64,000 nt of DNA from Olivibacter sitiensis DSM 17696. Lineage in GTDB: Bacteria; Bacteroidota; Bacteroidia; Sphingobacteriales; Sphingobacteriaceae. Numbering within the stretch: the first letter of the stretch is position 1; the number at the start of each line of letters is the position of its first letter. Where the stretch lies: the NCBI RefSeq assembly GCF_000427965.1, contig NZ_ATZA01000013.1, forward strand, positions 1 through 64,000, in the 5' to 3' direction. Under the pieces are notes generated by a model, which saw only the letters and a program-made list of their open reading frames with translations, did not search any database and was not told the origin of the DNA. The translations under genes and the position numbers were made by a program. Positions 45,301 through 53,220 of the stretch are shown in pieces.

Positions 45301-45626
45301 GTTGGACGCCTGCCACGGCAGAGACAGCCACATACCCAGCTTTGCATATTGGAGCACATAACAATAACAAGAATGGCAATAGTAGTTTGTTCTTGTACGA
45401 CGCCAAATACCTCCGGTTAAAAAATTTAGAAATTGGCTATAATTTGCCTCGTCAGTGGGTTCAGAAGATTGGTTTTAATCAAATACGTTTTTATGCCCAA
45501 GGGCAAAATTTGATTACTTGGGATGGATTAGATGAAGTGGATTTGGATCCGGAAACTGGCAGTTCCAGTGGCTATTGGTACCCCATTCTGAAAGTCTACA
45601 ACTTCGGGGTTAGTGTGAATTTTTAA
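42339..45626 (+). CDS. SusC-like TonB-dependent transporter (mannan PUL, first pair)
   Basis: A 1095-residue outer-membrane receptor. The signal-anchor region is around SMPLMLFAILSLSSVYGKG, then the CarboxypepD_reg-like domain (GKTISGIVIDSTTKVPIPGV), the plug signature LQEVVVVGYTTQKKENLVGAV, and TAPFGIRGANGVIVITTKRG. The beta-barrel ends ILKVYNFGVSVNF. It would carry mannan oligosaccharides into the periplasm. It differs clearly from the second SusC of the locus (998 residues), so the two pairs probably take different glycan structures. Control elements for both the LacI regulator and the two-component system lie upstream. Confidence 0.93.
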   Translation: MKIKPLPIKHLFGFKISMPLMLFAILSLSSVYGKGIDVYLERMFMLQPGKTISGIVIDSTTKVPIPGVSIVVKGTKISQTTDVNGAYSIQVPYEDAVLTFSFIGYQPEEVSLRGRNSVNVALVEDTKALQEVVVVGYTTQKKENLVGAVSTITSKDLVQSPTANINNMLAGRLPGLIANQYSGGEPGVDRSEIFIRGKATYGDQSPIVIIDGIERDMSYLAPDEIETFTILKDASSTAPFGIRGANGVIVITTKRGKADDKATVDFRSSVGINSPTKLPSLLGSADYATLYNEALINDATRDGTNIGSLNLFSDDAINTFRNAQGDNSDGLGYSWDYLDYLFKPGLQQESNLSIRGGNDIARYFVMGGYMSQGTNYDHIDLSDYNTSAKFKRYNFRSNIDVNITKRLWAKLNLGARITDRTAPGTSANRLMTIAMTQPPYLPIIVEPNDNPDNANYILNNPKGMLYGDQIYRFNMLGELTRTGFHVDKNTYLEGSFSMGYDLDFITKGLKVDGVFSYDAREQQWVRRQVGTYSEGYRVYPGYAIFLPAEGRDIYMTPGHYEGAYIPGSRYNMDQNLGNEFSQSNPFNRTFYQGRLNYNRTFADIHTVSGMLLFNRSSQSAYDGGRAEVDFRYQGLTGQFTYNYDQRYLAEFNFGYNGSENFAEDRRYGFFPAGALGWVVSREKFMKDTKAWLDFLKIRGSFGLVGSDKLPNNRRFGYLQFYTGGSGYSFGDQNFNVGLGGLREDLLANPAITWEKARKINLGLDAAMLKNRLNITVDFFHEHRYDILTDLSPDYRLGFPSVVGQNAPYINIGEVDNKGIDFELGWSDMIGKDFHYFVKPNFTFARNKIVFQNEISWEYPWRSRTGHRLDEFMVYEFDRFVRDQADADALNAQGYQPWGQLIPGDVVYKDLNGDGVITDVADRRIMGNPRSPEIQFGLPITLQYKGVDFSLLFQGALNSSILLTDGAIWDFPQFDQDKTGAVRPIHLNRWTPATAETATYPALHIGAHNNNKNGNSSLFLYDAKYLRLKNLEIGYNLPRQWVQKIGFNQIRFYAQGQNLITWDGLDEVDLDPETGSSSGYWYPILKVYNFGVSVNF

Positions 45627-45655
45627 ATGATATGATAGAAAAAAGATAGTATATT

Positions 45656-47584
45656 ATGAAAACATCAATTAATATTGGCTTATTGTTTTTGATTTTAATC
45701 TGCACGGCCATCATGTCTTGTCAAAAGTACTTAGATAAATTGCCTGACGATCAATTGTCTGAAGAAGAAGTGTTTACTAGATTTGAACGGGTGAATGAGC
45801 TGGTGACGGATTTGTATGCTAGATCAAAAGCTGCAAATAGCCCATTAACTTGGTTTGCTCACTTTTCTAGTGCTGCCATTACCGATGAAGCAGAGGGAAC
45901 GACAGTGGAAGGTAACCTAACCAATAACTTCAATACAGGAGATTGGAATATAAATGGAATCCCTGGTAGCAGAGGACAATATTGGCATGATTTGTATGCT
46001 AGTATTAGGAGGGCGAATGTTATTTTAGCTGGTATAGCTGAACATAACACTCCGGATAACCCTATACAGCCTGGAGATTTGGAAAGACGGATCGGTGAAG
46101 CCTATTTTCATCGTGCTTACCTGCATTATCTGGTTTTTCGCATCTATGGCGAAGCACCTTATATCGATTATGTCGTAGATGTAAACCAGTCTATGGAGTT
46201 TCACCGTGAATCGGTACATACCCTTGCAGATAAAATAGTAAGTGATGCGCAAGAAGCATTCAATCGAGTGCCAGTAAGATGGGGGAATCAAGATTTTGGC
46301 AGGGTTGATAAGGGCGCATGCCTAGGTTTGATAGCCATGACTCGATGGGCCGTAGCTACGCCGCTATGGAATGGCGCGAACAACTATGGATATACGGGTC
46401 AAAGGGAATTTGAAGGTGAATATGGTTACAATGTCGAGCGCTGGGTAAGGGCGCGCGACGCGGCTAAGGCGTTGTTGGACTTGCAAGGTGACGCTGGACC
46501 ACGATACAGCCTATATCAAAGATATGGTGAGCAGGATTTCAACGACAGTGGTGGTCAAAATACCAGTAACTCTACAGTGTATACGCGATTATGGCAAATG
46601 TACTATGACATGGAATCTTTCCAAAACGAAGCCGTATGGTTCGTGACCAGGGATAAAGGGGAAGGATGGTTCGGAGATGTATATCCTCCCAGTAGAGGTG
46701 GCGGGTCTCGGCAGCAACCTGTACAGGAACAAGTGGATGAATATGAGTATATTGGCCCAGATGGTTATGGTTATCCTATTTATTCGAGCCGTGCCAAAGA
46801 CGACGGGTACGATGACGGAGATCCCTATAAATCAGTGAAGCGCGATCCCCGTTTTTATAGAGATATTGTGTACCATGGTGCGCCTTTTCGGGGAGGCAAC
46901 AATAACCCTTCTGTCGTTAATACAGCAGAGGGAAGCGATCGTATCAATGCGTCTAACGCTACCCGTACAGGTTATTACCTGCGTAAGTATTTGCAAGAGG
47001 CTTGGAATCGGAACGGAAGTGTCAGTATCAGTGCTCCAGCGATATGGCGTTTGCCCGACTTCATCTATATCTATGCCGAAGCCGTCAACGAAATAGATGG
47101 GCCAAATGCAGAAATATATGGCCTGGTCAATCAAGTGCGGGCTCGCTCTTTTATGGCTCCTATGCCTCCTTCAACGCTAGCAGATCAAGATTTAATGCGT
47201 GAGTACATCAAGCGAGAACGTAGGGTGGAGTTTTTCTATGAAAATAAACGTGCTTTTGATTTTCGCTTATATTTGGAGCCCACTGTACAAGATGAGTTGA
47301 ACAAAGAGGAAGTATGGAGAAGTGCAGGAGCTAACAACAATGAACGTTCGCGTCGGTATTGGGAAAATGGCTATGGCCCGTATCCTAAGACACAGCGTAT
47401 GATCAATGGTATGCAGCCAGTGGAAGACCCCAACGGCAAAATAGAAGTAAATGGCAAAAGGTATAGAATGGAACGCTATTGCGTAGAGGAAAGGGTATTC
47501 ATTGCTCCTAGGCATTATCTTTTTCCAATAATGATTTCTGAGATACAACAATCGCCCACGCTGGTACAAAATCCAGGTTGGTAA
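45656..47584 (+). CDS. SusD-like glycan-binding lipoprotein (mannan PUL, first pair)
   Basis: A 642-residue SusD/RagB protein with lipobox AIMSC (Cys22), then QKYLDKLPDDQLSEEEVFTRF, a typical SusD N-terminus. The helical repeats hold RRIGEAYFHRAYLHYLVFRIYGEAPY, and the C-terminal region has RRVEFFYENKRAFDFRLY. It is longer than most SusD proteins (about 500-550 residues), the extra length being mid-protein loops rich in Gly and Asp (YGEQDFNDSGGQNTSN). It begins 29 bp after its SusC partner and binds the same glycan at the surface. Confidence 0.92.
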   Translation: MKTSINIGLLFLILICTAIMSCQKYLDKLPDDQLSEEEVFTRFERVNELVTDLYARSKAANSPLTWFAHFSSAAITDEAEGTTVEGNLTNNFNTGDWNINGIPGSRGQYWHDLYASIRRANVILAGIAEHNTPDNPIQPGDLERRIGEAYFHRAYLHYLVFRIYGEAPYIDYVVDVNQSMEFHRESVHTLADKIVSDAQEAFNRVPVRWGNQDFGRVDKGACLGLIAMTRWAVATPLWNGANNYGYTGQREFEGEYGYNVERWVRARDAAKALLDLQGDAGPRYSLYQRYGEQDFNDSGGQNTSNSTVYTRLWQMYYDMESFQNEAVWFVTRDKGEGWFGDVYPPSRGGGSRQQPVQEQVDEYEYIGPDGYGYPIYSSRAKDDGYDDGDPYKSVKRDPRFYRDIVYHGAPFRGGNNNPSVVNTAEGSDRINASNATRTGYYLRKYLQEAWNRNGSVSISAPAIWRLPDFIYIYAEAVNEIDGPNAEIYGLVNQVRARSFMAPMPPSTLADQDLMREYIKRERRVEFFYENKRAFDFRLYLEPTVQDELNKEEVWRSAGANNNERSRRYWENGYGPYPKTQRMINGMQPVEDPNGKIEVNGKRYRMERYCVEERVFIAPRHYLFPIMISEIQQSPTLVQNPGW

Positions 47585-47586
47585 AG

Positions 47587-47635
47587 AAAATAAGGGACCA
47601 GTCTATCAGTGGGTATATTGGTCCCTTATTTTTCT
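47587..47635. terminator. Bidirectional terminator between the first susD and the response-regulator gene
   Basis: The 14-base arms AAAATAAGGGACCA (47587-47600) and TGGTCCCTTATTTT (47619-47632) are perfect reverse complements around an 18-base loop. T-runs on both strands make it work for the plus-strand susD transcript and the minus-strand regulator transcript. Confidence 0.85.
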
Positions 47636-47725
47636 TGCTTATATAAGATAGTTTTTATTATCGCTCAAGCACATCTTCTATTTCCGTAAAGAAGTGGACA
47701 CCGCATTTGGAATGTCTATTTTATA

Positions 47726-48427
47726 TTAAGATACGCGGAAAACAAAACCTACTCCATAGACATTTTCTATGCTCACGGTTGACGATGCCTTTAAAACTTT
47801 TCGAAGCCTGGAAATAAAAACGTCAAGGCTTCTGCCTAGGAAATAGTCGTTCTCCCCCCATAGCGTGATTAGTATCTCTTCTCGTTTCAACACTCTATTT
47901 TGGTTTTGGGACAAATATCCAAGCAATTCCGCCTCCTTAGCGGTCAAATCTACTTCATCGCCTGTTGGCATGAGGAGCTTCAGCATGTTTTTGTGGAATG
48001 TAATGTCGCCCATTACTGTCAAGCCTTCCTCATTTTGAACATTTGAAGCCGTAAGTTCATAGCGTTTTAAAATGTTTTTGATTCTCAATACCAACTCGTC
48101 AATGTCAAAAGGTTTATTGATATAGTCATCCGCACCGATTTTTAGTCCTTTAATACGGTCCTTTTTTTCATTCCTCGCAGTAAGGAACAGAAACGCTTGA
48201 TCCTTATTGCGTTTCAAGATCTTTTCGGCCAATTCAAAGCCTTCCATGTCGGGTAACTGAATGTCTATAATTAATAAATGAAATAGCTGTGGTTTGTTCC
48301 AATAACAATTTAAAGCCTCTTTTGCCGTTTTGAACCAACTCACTTGAAAGTCCATGATTTCAAGGTATTGTTTCACGACGTTTCCCAGATCTATTTCGTC
48401 TTCTACAAATAGTAGATGCTTTTTCAT
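47726..48427 (-). CDS. OmpR/PhoB-family response regulator
   Basis: A 233-residue regulator. The receiver domain is residues 1-120, with the acidic pocket VEDE near residue 8, phospho-acceptor Asp55 in LLIIDIQLPDMEG, and the Lys in YINKPF. The C-terminal winged-helix DNA-binding domain (about 135-230) has LTAKEAELLGYLSQNQNRVLKREEIL and LDVFISRLRKVLKASS. It is translated with the sensor kinase gene 11 bp upstream, in the same transcript. Likely targets are the TTAACAAT-type repeats before both susC genes and the peptidase gene. A fragment of a second copy survives at 41419-41706. Confidence 0.93.
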   Translation of the reverse strand: MKKHLLFVEDEIDLGNVVKQYLEIMDFQVSWFKTAKEALNCYWNKPQLFHLLIIDIQLPDMEGFELAEKILKRNKDQAFLFLTARNEKKDRIKGLKIGADDYINKPFDIDELVLRIKNILKRYELTASNVQNEEGLTVMGDITFHKNMLKLLMPTGDEVDLTAKEAELLGYLSQNQNRVLKREEILITLWGENDYFLGRSLDVFISRLRKVLKASSTVSIENVYGVGFVFRVS

Positions 48428-48438
48428 CCTGTATTTTA

Positions 48439-49833
48439 TTAATTGCTTTTGGGAATAAATATAATGAATTCACTTCCCACATCTTCTTCGCTCTTTATTT
48501 CCAATCGCCATCCATGGGCCTCCAAGCATTCCTTTACGTAGAACAACCCCAACCCAAGTCCGGCGGCACGAACATTTTCGTGTTTACCTCTATAGAATTT
48601 TTCCAATATTCGTTTGGTAGTGACTTTATCCATTCCTATGCCATTGTCTCTGATACTAATAACGATATAGCTCCCCTCTTCATAGGTAGTAATCCATATT
48701 TCTTTTTGACTAGATAGATTGTATTTGAGTGCATTGTCCATGATATTATAAATCATGGTAGTAAAGGAAAATTTGTTCAATGATATAACGGTACTTGGCG
48801 ATGTTTCTTTGAATAGGATGTTTACGTGATCCTCGGCTTTTAGGTTATAATCATACGCTATTTCTTCCAGGAGTGGATGTAGATCGTACTTTTGCGTCAC
48901 TACCGTTTCCTTATGTAGGGAAGTGATGTCTAGAGCTTGTCCTATGAGTAGCTGTAGTCTACTGGCTTGCCTTTGTATCACTTCGGTGAGCGACTGAATG
49001 TTTTCACTTTTCGCATTTATATCTTTATTTTGTAGACTTTTGTTGGCAACAAATATGGTTGAAAGTGGCGTGTTGAACTCATGTGTGATACTATTTAGGA
49101 AATCGGACTTCATTTCTGCCAGTTTTTTTTGTTTGAGCCAATTGTTATAGGTGACTAAGAAAATGCCTACGATTGATGTCATGGACAAAATAGACAGAAG
49201 AAAAGTGGGCAGCATTTGTTCAATGATGGCCAATCGTCTATTGTTCTTGTCTACATAGAGCGAGAAACTGATTTTGTTGCTATAAGCCGATGGAGCACTT
49301 ACCGTAATAGAGGAAACCAGATTCTGCTTGTTGGTGTTCGTTAAATCGCCACTTATTATAATATTAGTACTGTTGCTTTTATCTTTTTTTGAAGATTGTT
49401 TACTGTAGAGTGTAATATAATCTGTTCCGTTAAATGTAATACCTATGTTATCTACTACCAACAGATAATGTAGGTTTTCCTCCAATTGATGTTGCTCTAT
49501 AATGGAATGAAATAGACTGTCCATAGTGCTGGACTGACGTAATGCATTTAGCAAACTGTCACAAATCAATTGCCTTTCTTTTTCAAATAGTACACGATCG
49601 GTTTTGTATAGTTTCTCCAGTGTGAGAATGTTTCCCTTAAGATAGCGATCTATGATTACTTGACCACCCGGAAAAATTTTATCGTTTCTAATGGCGCTGG
49701 AATAGGCTTCGTTTATGATGCTTTTTTCCTGTAACTGATATTCCCTATCCTTCAATTCATAGGTGTTATAGATGAGTCTATACTGAACAAAAAATAAAAT
49801 GAGCAAGCTTATGAAAGCGATTGTTTTGTGCAT
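48439..49833 (-). CDS. Membrane sensor histidine kinase
   Basis: A 464-residue kinase. TM1 is at the N-terminus (KTIAFISLLILFFVQYRLIY), a periplasmic sensor domain of about 180 residues follows, and TM2 is around residue 215 (TFLLSILSMTSIVGIFLV). The dimerisation/phosphoacceptor segment has His251 in NSITHEFNTPLSTI. The ATPase domain shows NIMDNALKYN (N box), RDNGIGMD (G1) and GLGLGLFYVKE (G2). It senses an unknown periplasmic signal and phosphorylates the regulator downstream. The sensor domain has no motif I recognise. Its 5' end faces the second susC gene across a 329-bp shared control region. Confidence 0.92.
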   Translation of the reverse strand: MHKTIAFISLLILFFVQYRLIYNTYELKDREYQLQEKSIINEAYSSAIRNDKIFPGGQVIIDRYLKGNILTLEKLYKTDRVLFEKERQLICDSLLNALRQSSTMDSLFHSIIEQHQLEENLHYLLVVDNIGITFNGTDYITLYSKQSSKKDKSNSTNIIISGDLTNTNKQNLVSSITVSAPSAYSNKISFSLYVDKNNRRLAIIEQMLPTFLLSILSMTSIVGIFLVTYNNWLKQKKLAEMKSDFLNSITHEFNTPLSTIFVANKSLQNKDINAKSENIQSLTEVIQRQASRLQLLIGQALDITSLHKETVVTQKYDLHPLLEEIAYDYNLKAEDHVNILFKETSPSTVISLNKFSFTTMIYNIMDNALKYNLSSQKEIWITTYEEGSYIVISIRDNGIGMDKVTTKRILEKFYRGKHENVRAAGLGLGLFYVKECLEAHGWRLEIKSEEDVGSEFIIFIPKSN

Positions 49834-49914
49834 TTAACTAAATCTTAATTCCATTTAGTGATCATGAAATATGATATACAAATATTGTTAAAAATACAAT
49901 CAAAAAAGAGCTTG

Positions 49915-49938
49915 TTAAAGATGTATTAACAATTCGTT
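49915..49938. promoter_or_regulatory. Candidate response-regulator site before the second susC
   Basis: TTAAAGAT (49915) and TTAACAAT (49926) are 11 bp apart. The longer string TATTAACAATTCGTT (49924-49938) recurs exactly at 55005-55019. It lies between the divergent kinase and susC genes, so could control both. The remainder of 49834-50162 holds no gene; it is A+T-rich, with the operator at 50047. Confidence 0.6.
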
Positions 49939-50046
49939 GGGTTTCTGTTGACAACTAGGTTAGGCCAATTAAAGTAATTTTACCGTTACCAATTATGAGT
50001 GGAGAATTTAAGCAAGGAGATTCAATATTGGGTTAGTTGTAATTGC

Positions 50047-50058
50047 TAAATCGTTTTA
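50047..50058. promoter_or_regulatory. LacI-type operator TAAATCGTTTTA (mannan PUL, copy 4)
   Basis: The exact reverse complement of TAAAACGATTTA at 32865 and 35520, with a GC flank on the left like the others. It lies 104 bp before the second susC and 113 bp after the TTAACAAT site, close to the arrangement before the first susC. Confidence 0.72.
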
Positions 50059-50162
50059 AAATTGGAGTTAAATTAAAATTTTTATTTAAACTAAACCTAT
50101 AACTATAACCTCGCTTTCGCAATTTGACATGTAAGAATTGACTAAACTAAAATTTGTAAATT

Positions 50163-53159
50163 ATGGACAATTATCAACTCAAAAAATTGACAACGGCATT
50201 AATCGGGTTCAAACGAGGGCTCATAATGCTATTTTCGCTTATTATTTTAAGTGGAAATCTTTCTGCACAAGACATCAAAGTAAGTGGTGTTGTTAGAGAT
50301 GTGCAAACAAAAGAACTTTTGCCAGGGGTAACGGTAACTGTAAAAGGAGGTGGACAGACCGTGCGCACCGATGGCAATGGGCGTTATGAAATTAATGCTT
50401 CTGCACAGGCAACATTGGTATTTTCATCCATAGGCTATGTGGGGCAAGAATTGGCAGTGAATGGTAGGTCAAGTATCAATGTGTCCCTTGACTCTGACAT
50501 TCAATCCTTGGAGACAGTAGTGGTCCAAGTGGGCTACGGAAATCTGAAGCAAAAAGAAGTGACTTCTGCTGTGGCACACGTGGATACCTCTCAATTTAGG
50601 CAAAGTGGTTCTAGAAATGCACTGGATTTGATACAGGGCAAAGTCCCTGGTCTGCAGGTGACGCGTACCAGCGGATCTAATCCCAACTCCAGTCCCAGCG
50701 TGCAACTGCGTGGTGTGGTTACGGTAACAGGTTCTGCCAGCCCTCTTTATGTAATTGATGGAATCCCAGGGGGCAATATGGATCTATTGCAGCAGGACGA
50801 TATTTTGTCCATTGACGTATTGAAAGATGGTTCAGGTGCGGCCATATATGGATCTAGTGCTAACGCGGGCGTTATCTTGGTGACAACCAAGAAAGGCAAA
50901 CCCGGAGCCGCTAGTTTTGACTACAACAATTATGTAAGGAAGGAATACGTACAACGGAAACCTAACGTACTTACCGCACAGGAGTTCAGGGACAAAATTG
51001 CATCGGGCGAGCTTAGCTCATCTCGGGCAGATAGGGGTTACAGTACGGACTTCTACGATATGATGATCAATCATGACAATCTATCGCATAACCACAACTT
51101 TGCCATGAGCGGAGGTACCAACAATACCAATTACCGGGCAAGTGTAAACTACAGAAATCTGGAAGGCATAGGCCTCGAAAATGGCCGTCAGGAGTTCGGT
51201 GCTAGGTTGAACATGAATCAAAGAGGATTTAACGATCGCTTGAATGTGCAGCTGAATTTGGTTAACAACTTCAACAATGCTAATTTGCTAGGTGGTGGCG
51301 CATGGGAAAGTGAACTGTTTAAAAATCCCACGTTCTCTAACTTTAACGACGACGGATCGTATTATTTTGATCTGCAAAGCACCAATGAGTACGCGCGTTT
51401 GATGCAGGAGACAAGTTTTAGAAAACAGCAGACAACCTCGGCCGATTTCAAAGCAGACCTAGATATCATCGCAGGATTGAAAGGGACGGTTTTTGGCTCT
51501 TATCAGCGAAATTCTTGGAATGATAGTCAATATGCACCGCAAGATAGCGAAACCTCCATTGAAAATACGGATTACCCAGGAGGAGCCTGGGCAGCAAAAA
51601 GCGATTTTCTGTCCCAAGCTTATGCGTTCGAACCTACCTTGCAATACGATCGGCTGTTTGCAGAAAAACATAATTTCACTGTTATAGGTGGATATAGCTA
51701 CCGCTATTATAAGGAAGAAGGGATGAGCGCTTCCAACCGTGGCTTTATCAACGACCTTTTTCACGAAGACAATTTGGGACAAGGAACCGCATTGATAGAC
51801 GGTAGGGCCGGTATGGGTAGTTTTAAGAACGACAATAAGCTGATCGCATTCTTCGGAAGAGTTAACTATGCTTTTAACGGCAAATATATGCTGCAAGCCG
51901 TAATACGTCGTGAAGGCTCATCTCGCTTCGGTACCAACAATAAATGGGGCAATTTCCCAGCAGTTTCCGCTGGTTGGAACGTTTCTGAGGAAGAGTTTAT
52001 GCAAAACGTAAATTTTGTCAATTACTTGAAACTTCGCGTGGGCTATGGCGAAACGGGTAACTCTGGATTTAGCAACAATGCTTCTCGTGTAACTTTGGGT
52101 GGCGGAGGAAGGTATCTCTACCCAGATGAGGCTTATAGGGAAACCTATGGCCCAAACAGAAATCCGAATCCAAATTTGAGATGGGAGAGCAAAAGGGAAT
52201 ATAACCTAGGGCTGGATTTTACGCTATTTGATCAAAAATTGAACGGTAATTTAGATGTTTTCCAACGTAAGACGGTTGATTTGCTGGACACTTATACCAC
52301 ACCACAGCCGCCCTTTATCCAATCAAATATCTATACCAATGTGGGTACTATTTCTTCAAAAGGTATAGAACTTGGCTTGAGCTATAAAGCGATCGACAAG
52401 AAAGACTTCTCTTGGTCTGTAGATCTCGTGGGGAGCACTACCAAGAATACCTTGGATAGCTATTCCAATGATATCTATACACTCGATTACAAGGAATTTG
52501 GAAGTATAGGTGGCGCGGGAGCATTGGGTAATGCCATTGTCACCTACGAAGGGGAGCGTGTAGGTGAATTTTGGGGCAAGCGCTTTGCAGGGTTTACGGA
52601 AGACGGGAAATGGTTGTTCTATAATCGGAATGGCGAAGCCGTTCGCAACGACCAGATCAATAATTCCAGAAATCGTGAATTAACTGACCTAGCACCTATT
52701 GGTAATGCGGTTCCCAAATACCTGTTGTCCATCAATAATAGTTTTACCTATAAACGTTTTGATTTTAGGGTGTTCATGCGAGGTAAGTTTGATTACGACA
52801 TCCTAAATACCATGGCTTTGAGCTATGGCAATAAGGTATGGCAAGGTAATTTGTTGCAGGATGCCTTTACAAAATACGCGGAGATTGACGATACCTATAT
52901 GTATTCCGATTACTACATAGAAAGTGGCAGCCACTGGAAAATAGATGAAGTCACTATCGGCTATACCTTCAAATTGCCCGCTACTTATTTCCGTAACTTA
53001 CGCGTGTACTTTACAGGACAGAATTTGGCGACTATCACTGGCTACTCTGGCAATGACCCTGATTTTATTCAGGATACTGGTTTAGGACCTGGGATAGATA
53101 GTCGGGGAGCTTATCCAAGTACTCGCTCATTTTTGATAGGTGTTAATTTTGGATTCTAG
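50163..53159 (+). CDS. SusC-like TonB-dependent transporter (mannan PUL, second pair)
   Basis: A 998-residue outer-membrane receptor. The N-terminus starts MDNYQLKKL, has the signal core LIMLFSLIILSGNLSAQ, then a regulatory-domain sandwich (KVSGVVRDVQTKELLPGVTV). The plug has LETVVVQVGYGNLKQKEVTSAV and AAIYGSSANAGVILVTTKKG. The beta-barrel ends RSFLIGVNFGF. It lies divergent from the sensor kinase gene. Its partner SusD starts 61 bp downstream, and the operator at 50047 precedes it. Mannan oligosaccharides are the likely cargo (context). Confidence 0.94.
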   Translation: MDNYQLKKLTTALIGFKRGLIMLFSLIILSGNLSAQDIKVSGVVRDVQTKELLPGVTVTVKGGGQTVRTDGNGRYEINASAQATLVFSSIGYVGQELAVNGRSSINVSLDSDIQSLETVVVQVGYGNLKQKEVTSAVAHVDTSQFRQSGSRNALDLIQGKVPGLQVTRTSGSNPNSSPSVQLRGVVTVTGSASPLYVIDGIPGGNMDLLQQDDILSIDVLKDGSGAAIYGSSANAGVILVTTKKGKPGAASFDYNNYVRKEYVQRKPNVLTAQEFRDKIASGELSSSRADRGYSTDFYDMMINHDNLSHNHNFAMSGGTNNTNYRASVNYRNLEGIGLENGRQEFGARLNMNQRGFNDRLNVQLNLVNNFNNANLLGGGAWESELFKNPTFSNFNDDGSYYFDLQSTNEYARLMQETSFRKQQTTSADFKADLDIIAGLKGTVFGSYQRNSWNDSQYAPQDSETSIENTDYPGGAWAAKSDFLSQAYAFEPTLQYDRLFAEKHNFTVIGGYSYRYYKEEGMSASNRGFINDLFHEDNLGQGTALIDGRAGMGSFKNDNKLIAFFGRVNYAFNGKYMLQAVIRREGSSRFGTNNKWGNFPAVSAGWNVSEEEFMQNVNFVNYLKLRVGYGETGNSGFSNNASRVTLGGGGRYLYPDEAYRETYGPNRNPNPNLRWESKREYNLGLDFTLFDQKLNGNLDVFQRKTVDLLDTYTTPQPPFIQSNIYTNVGTISSKGIELGLSYKAIDKKDFSWSVDLVGSTTKNTLDSYSNDIYTLDYKEFGSIGGAGALGNAIVTYEGERVGEFWGKRFAGFTEDGKWLFYNRNGEAVRNDQINNSRNRELTDLAPIGNAVPKYLLSINNSFTYKRFDFRVFMRGKFDYDILNTMALSYGNKVWQGNLLQDAFTKYAEIDDTYMYSDYYIESGSHWKIDEVTIGYTFKLPATYFRNLRVYFTGQNLATITGYSGNDPDFIQDTGLGPGIDSRGAYPSTRSFLIGVNFGF

Positions 53160-53220
53160 GGATAAATAATTAAAGGCTAATTGTTAGGTGACTTTAATGT
53201 CACGTACAAAAGATATACAG

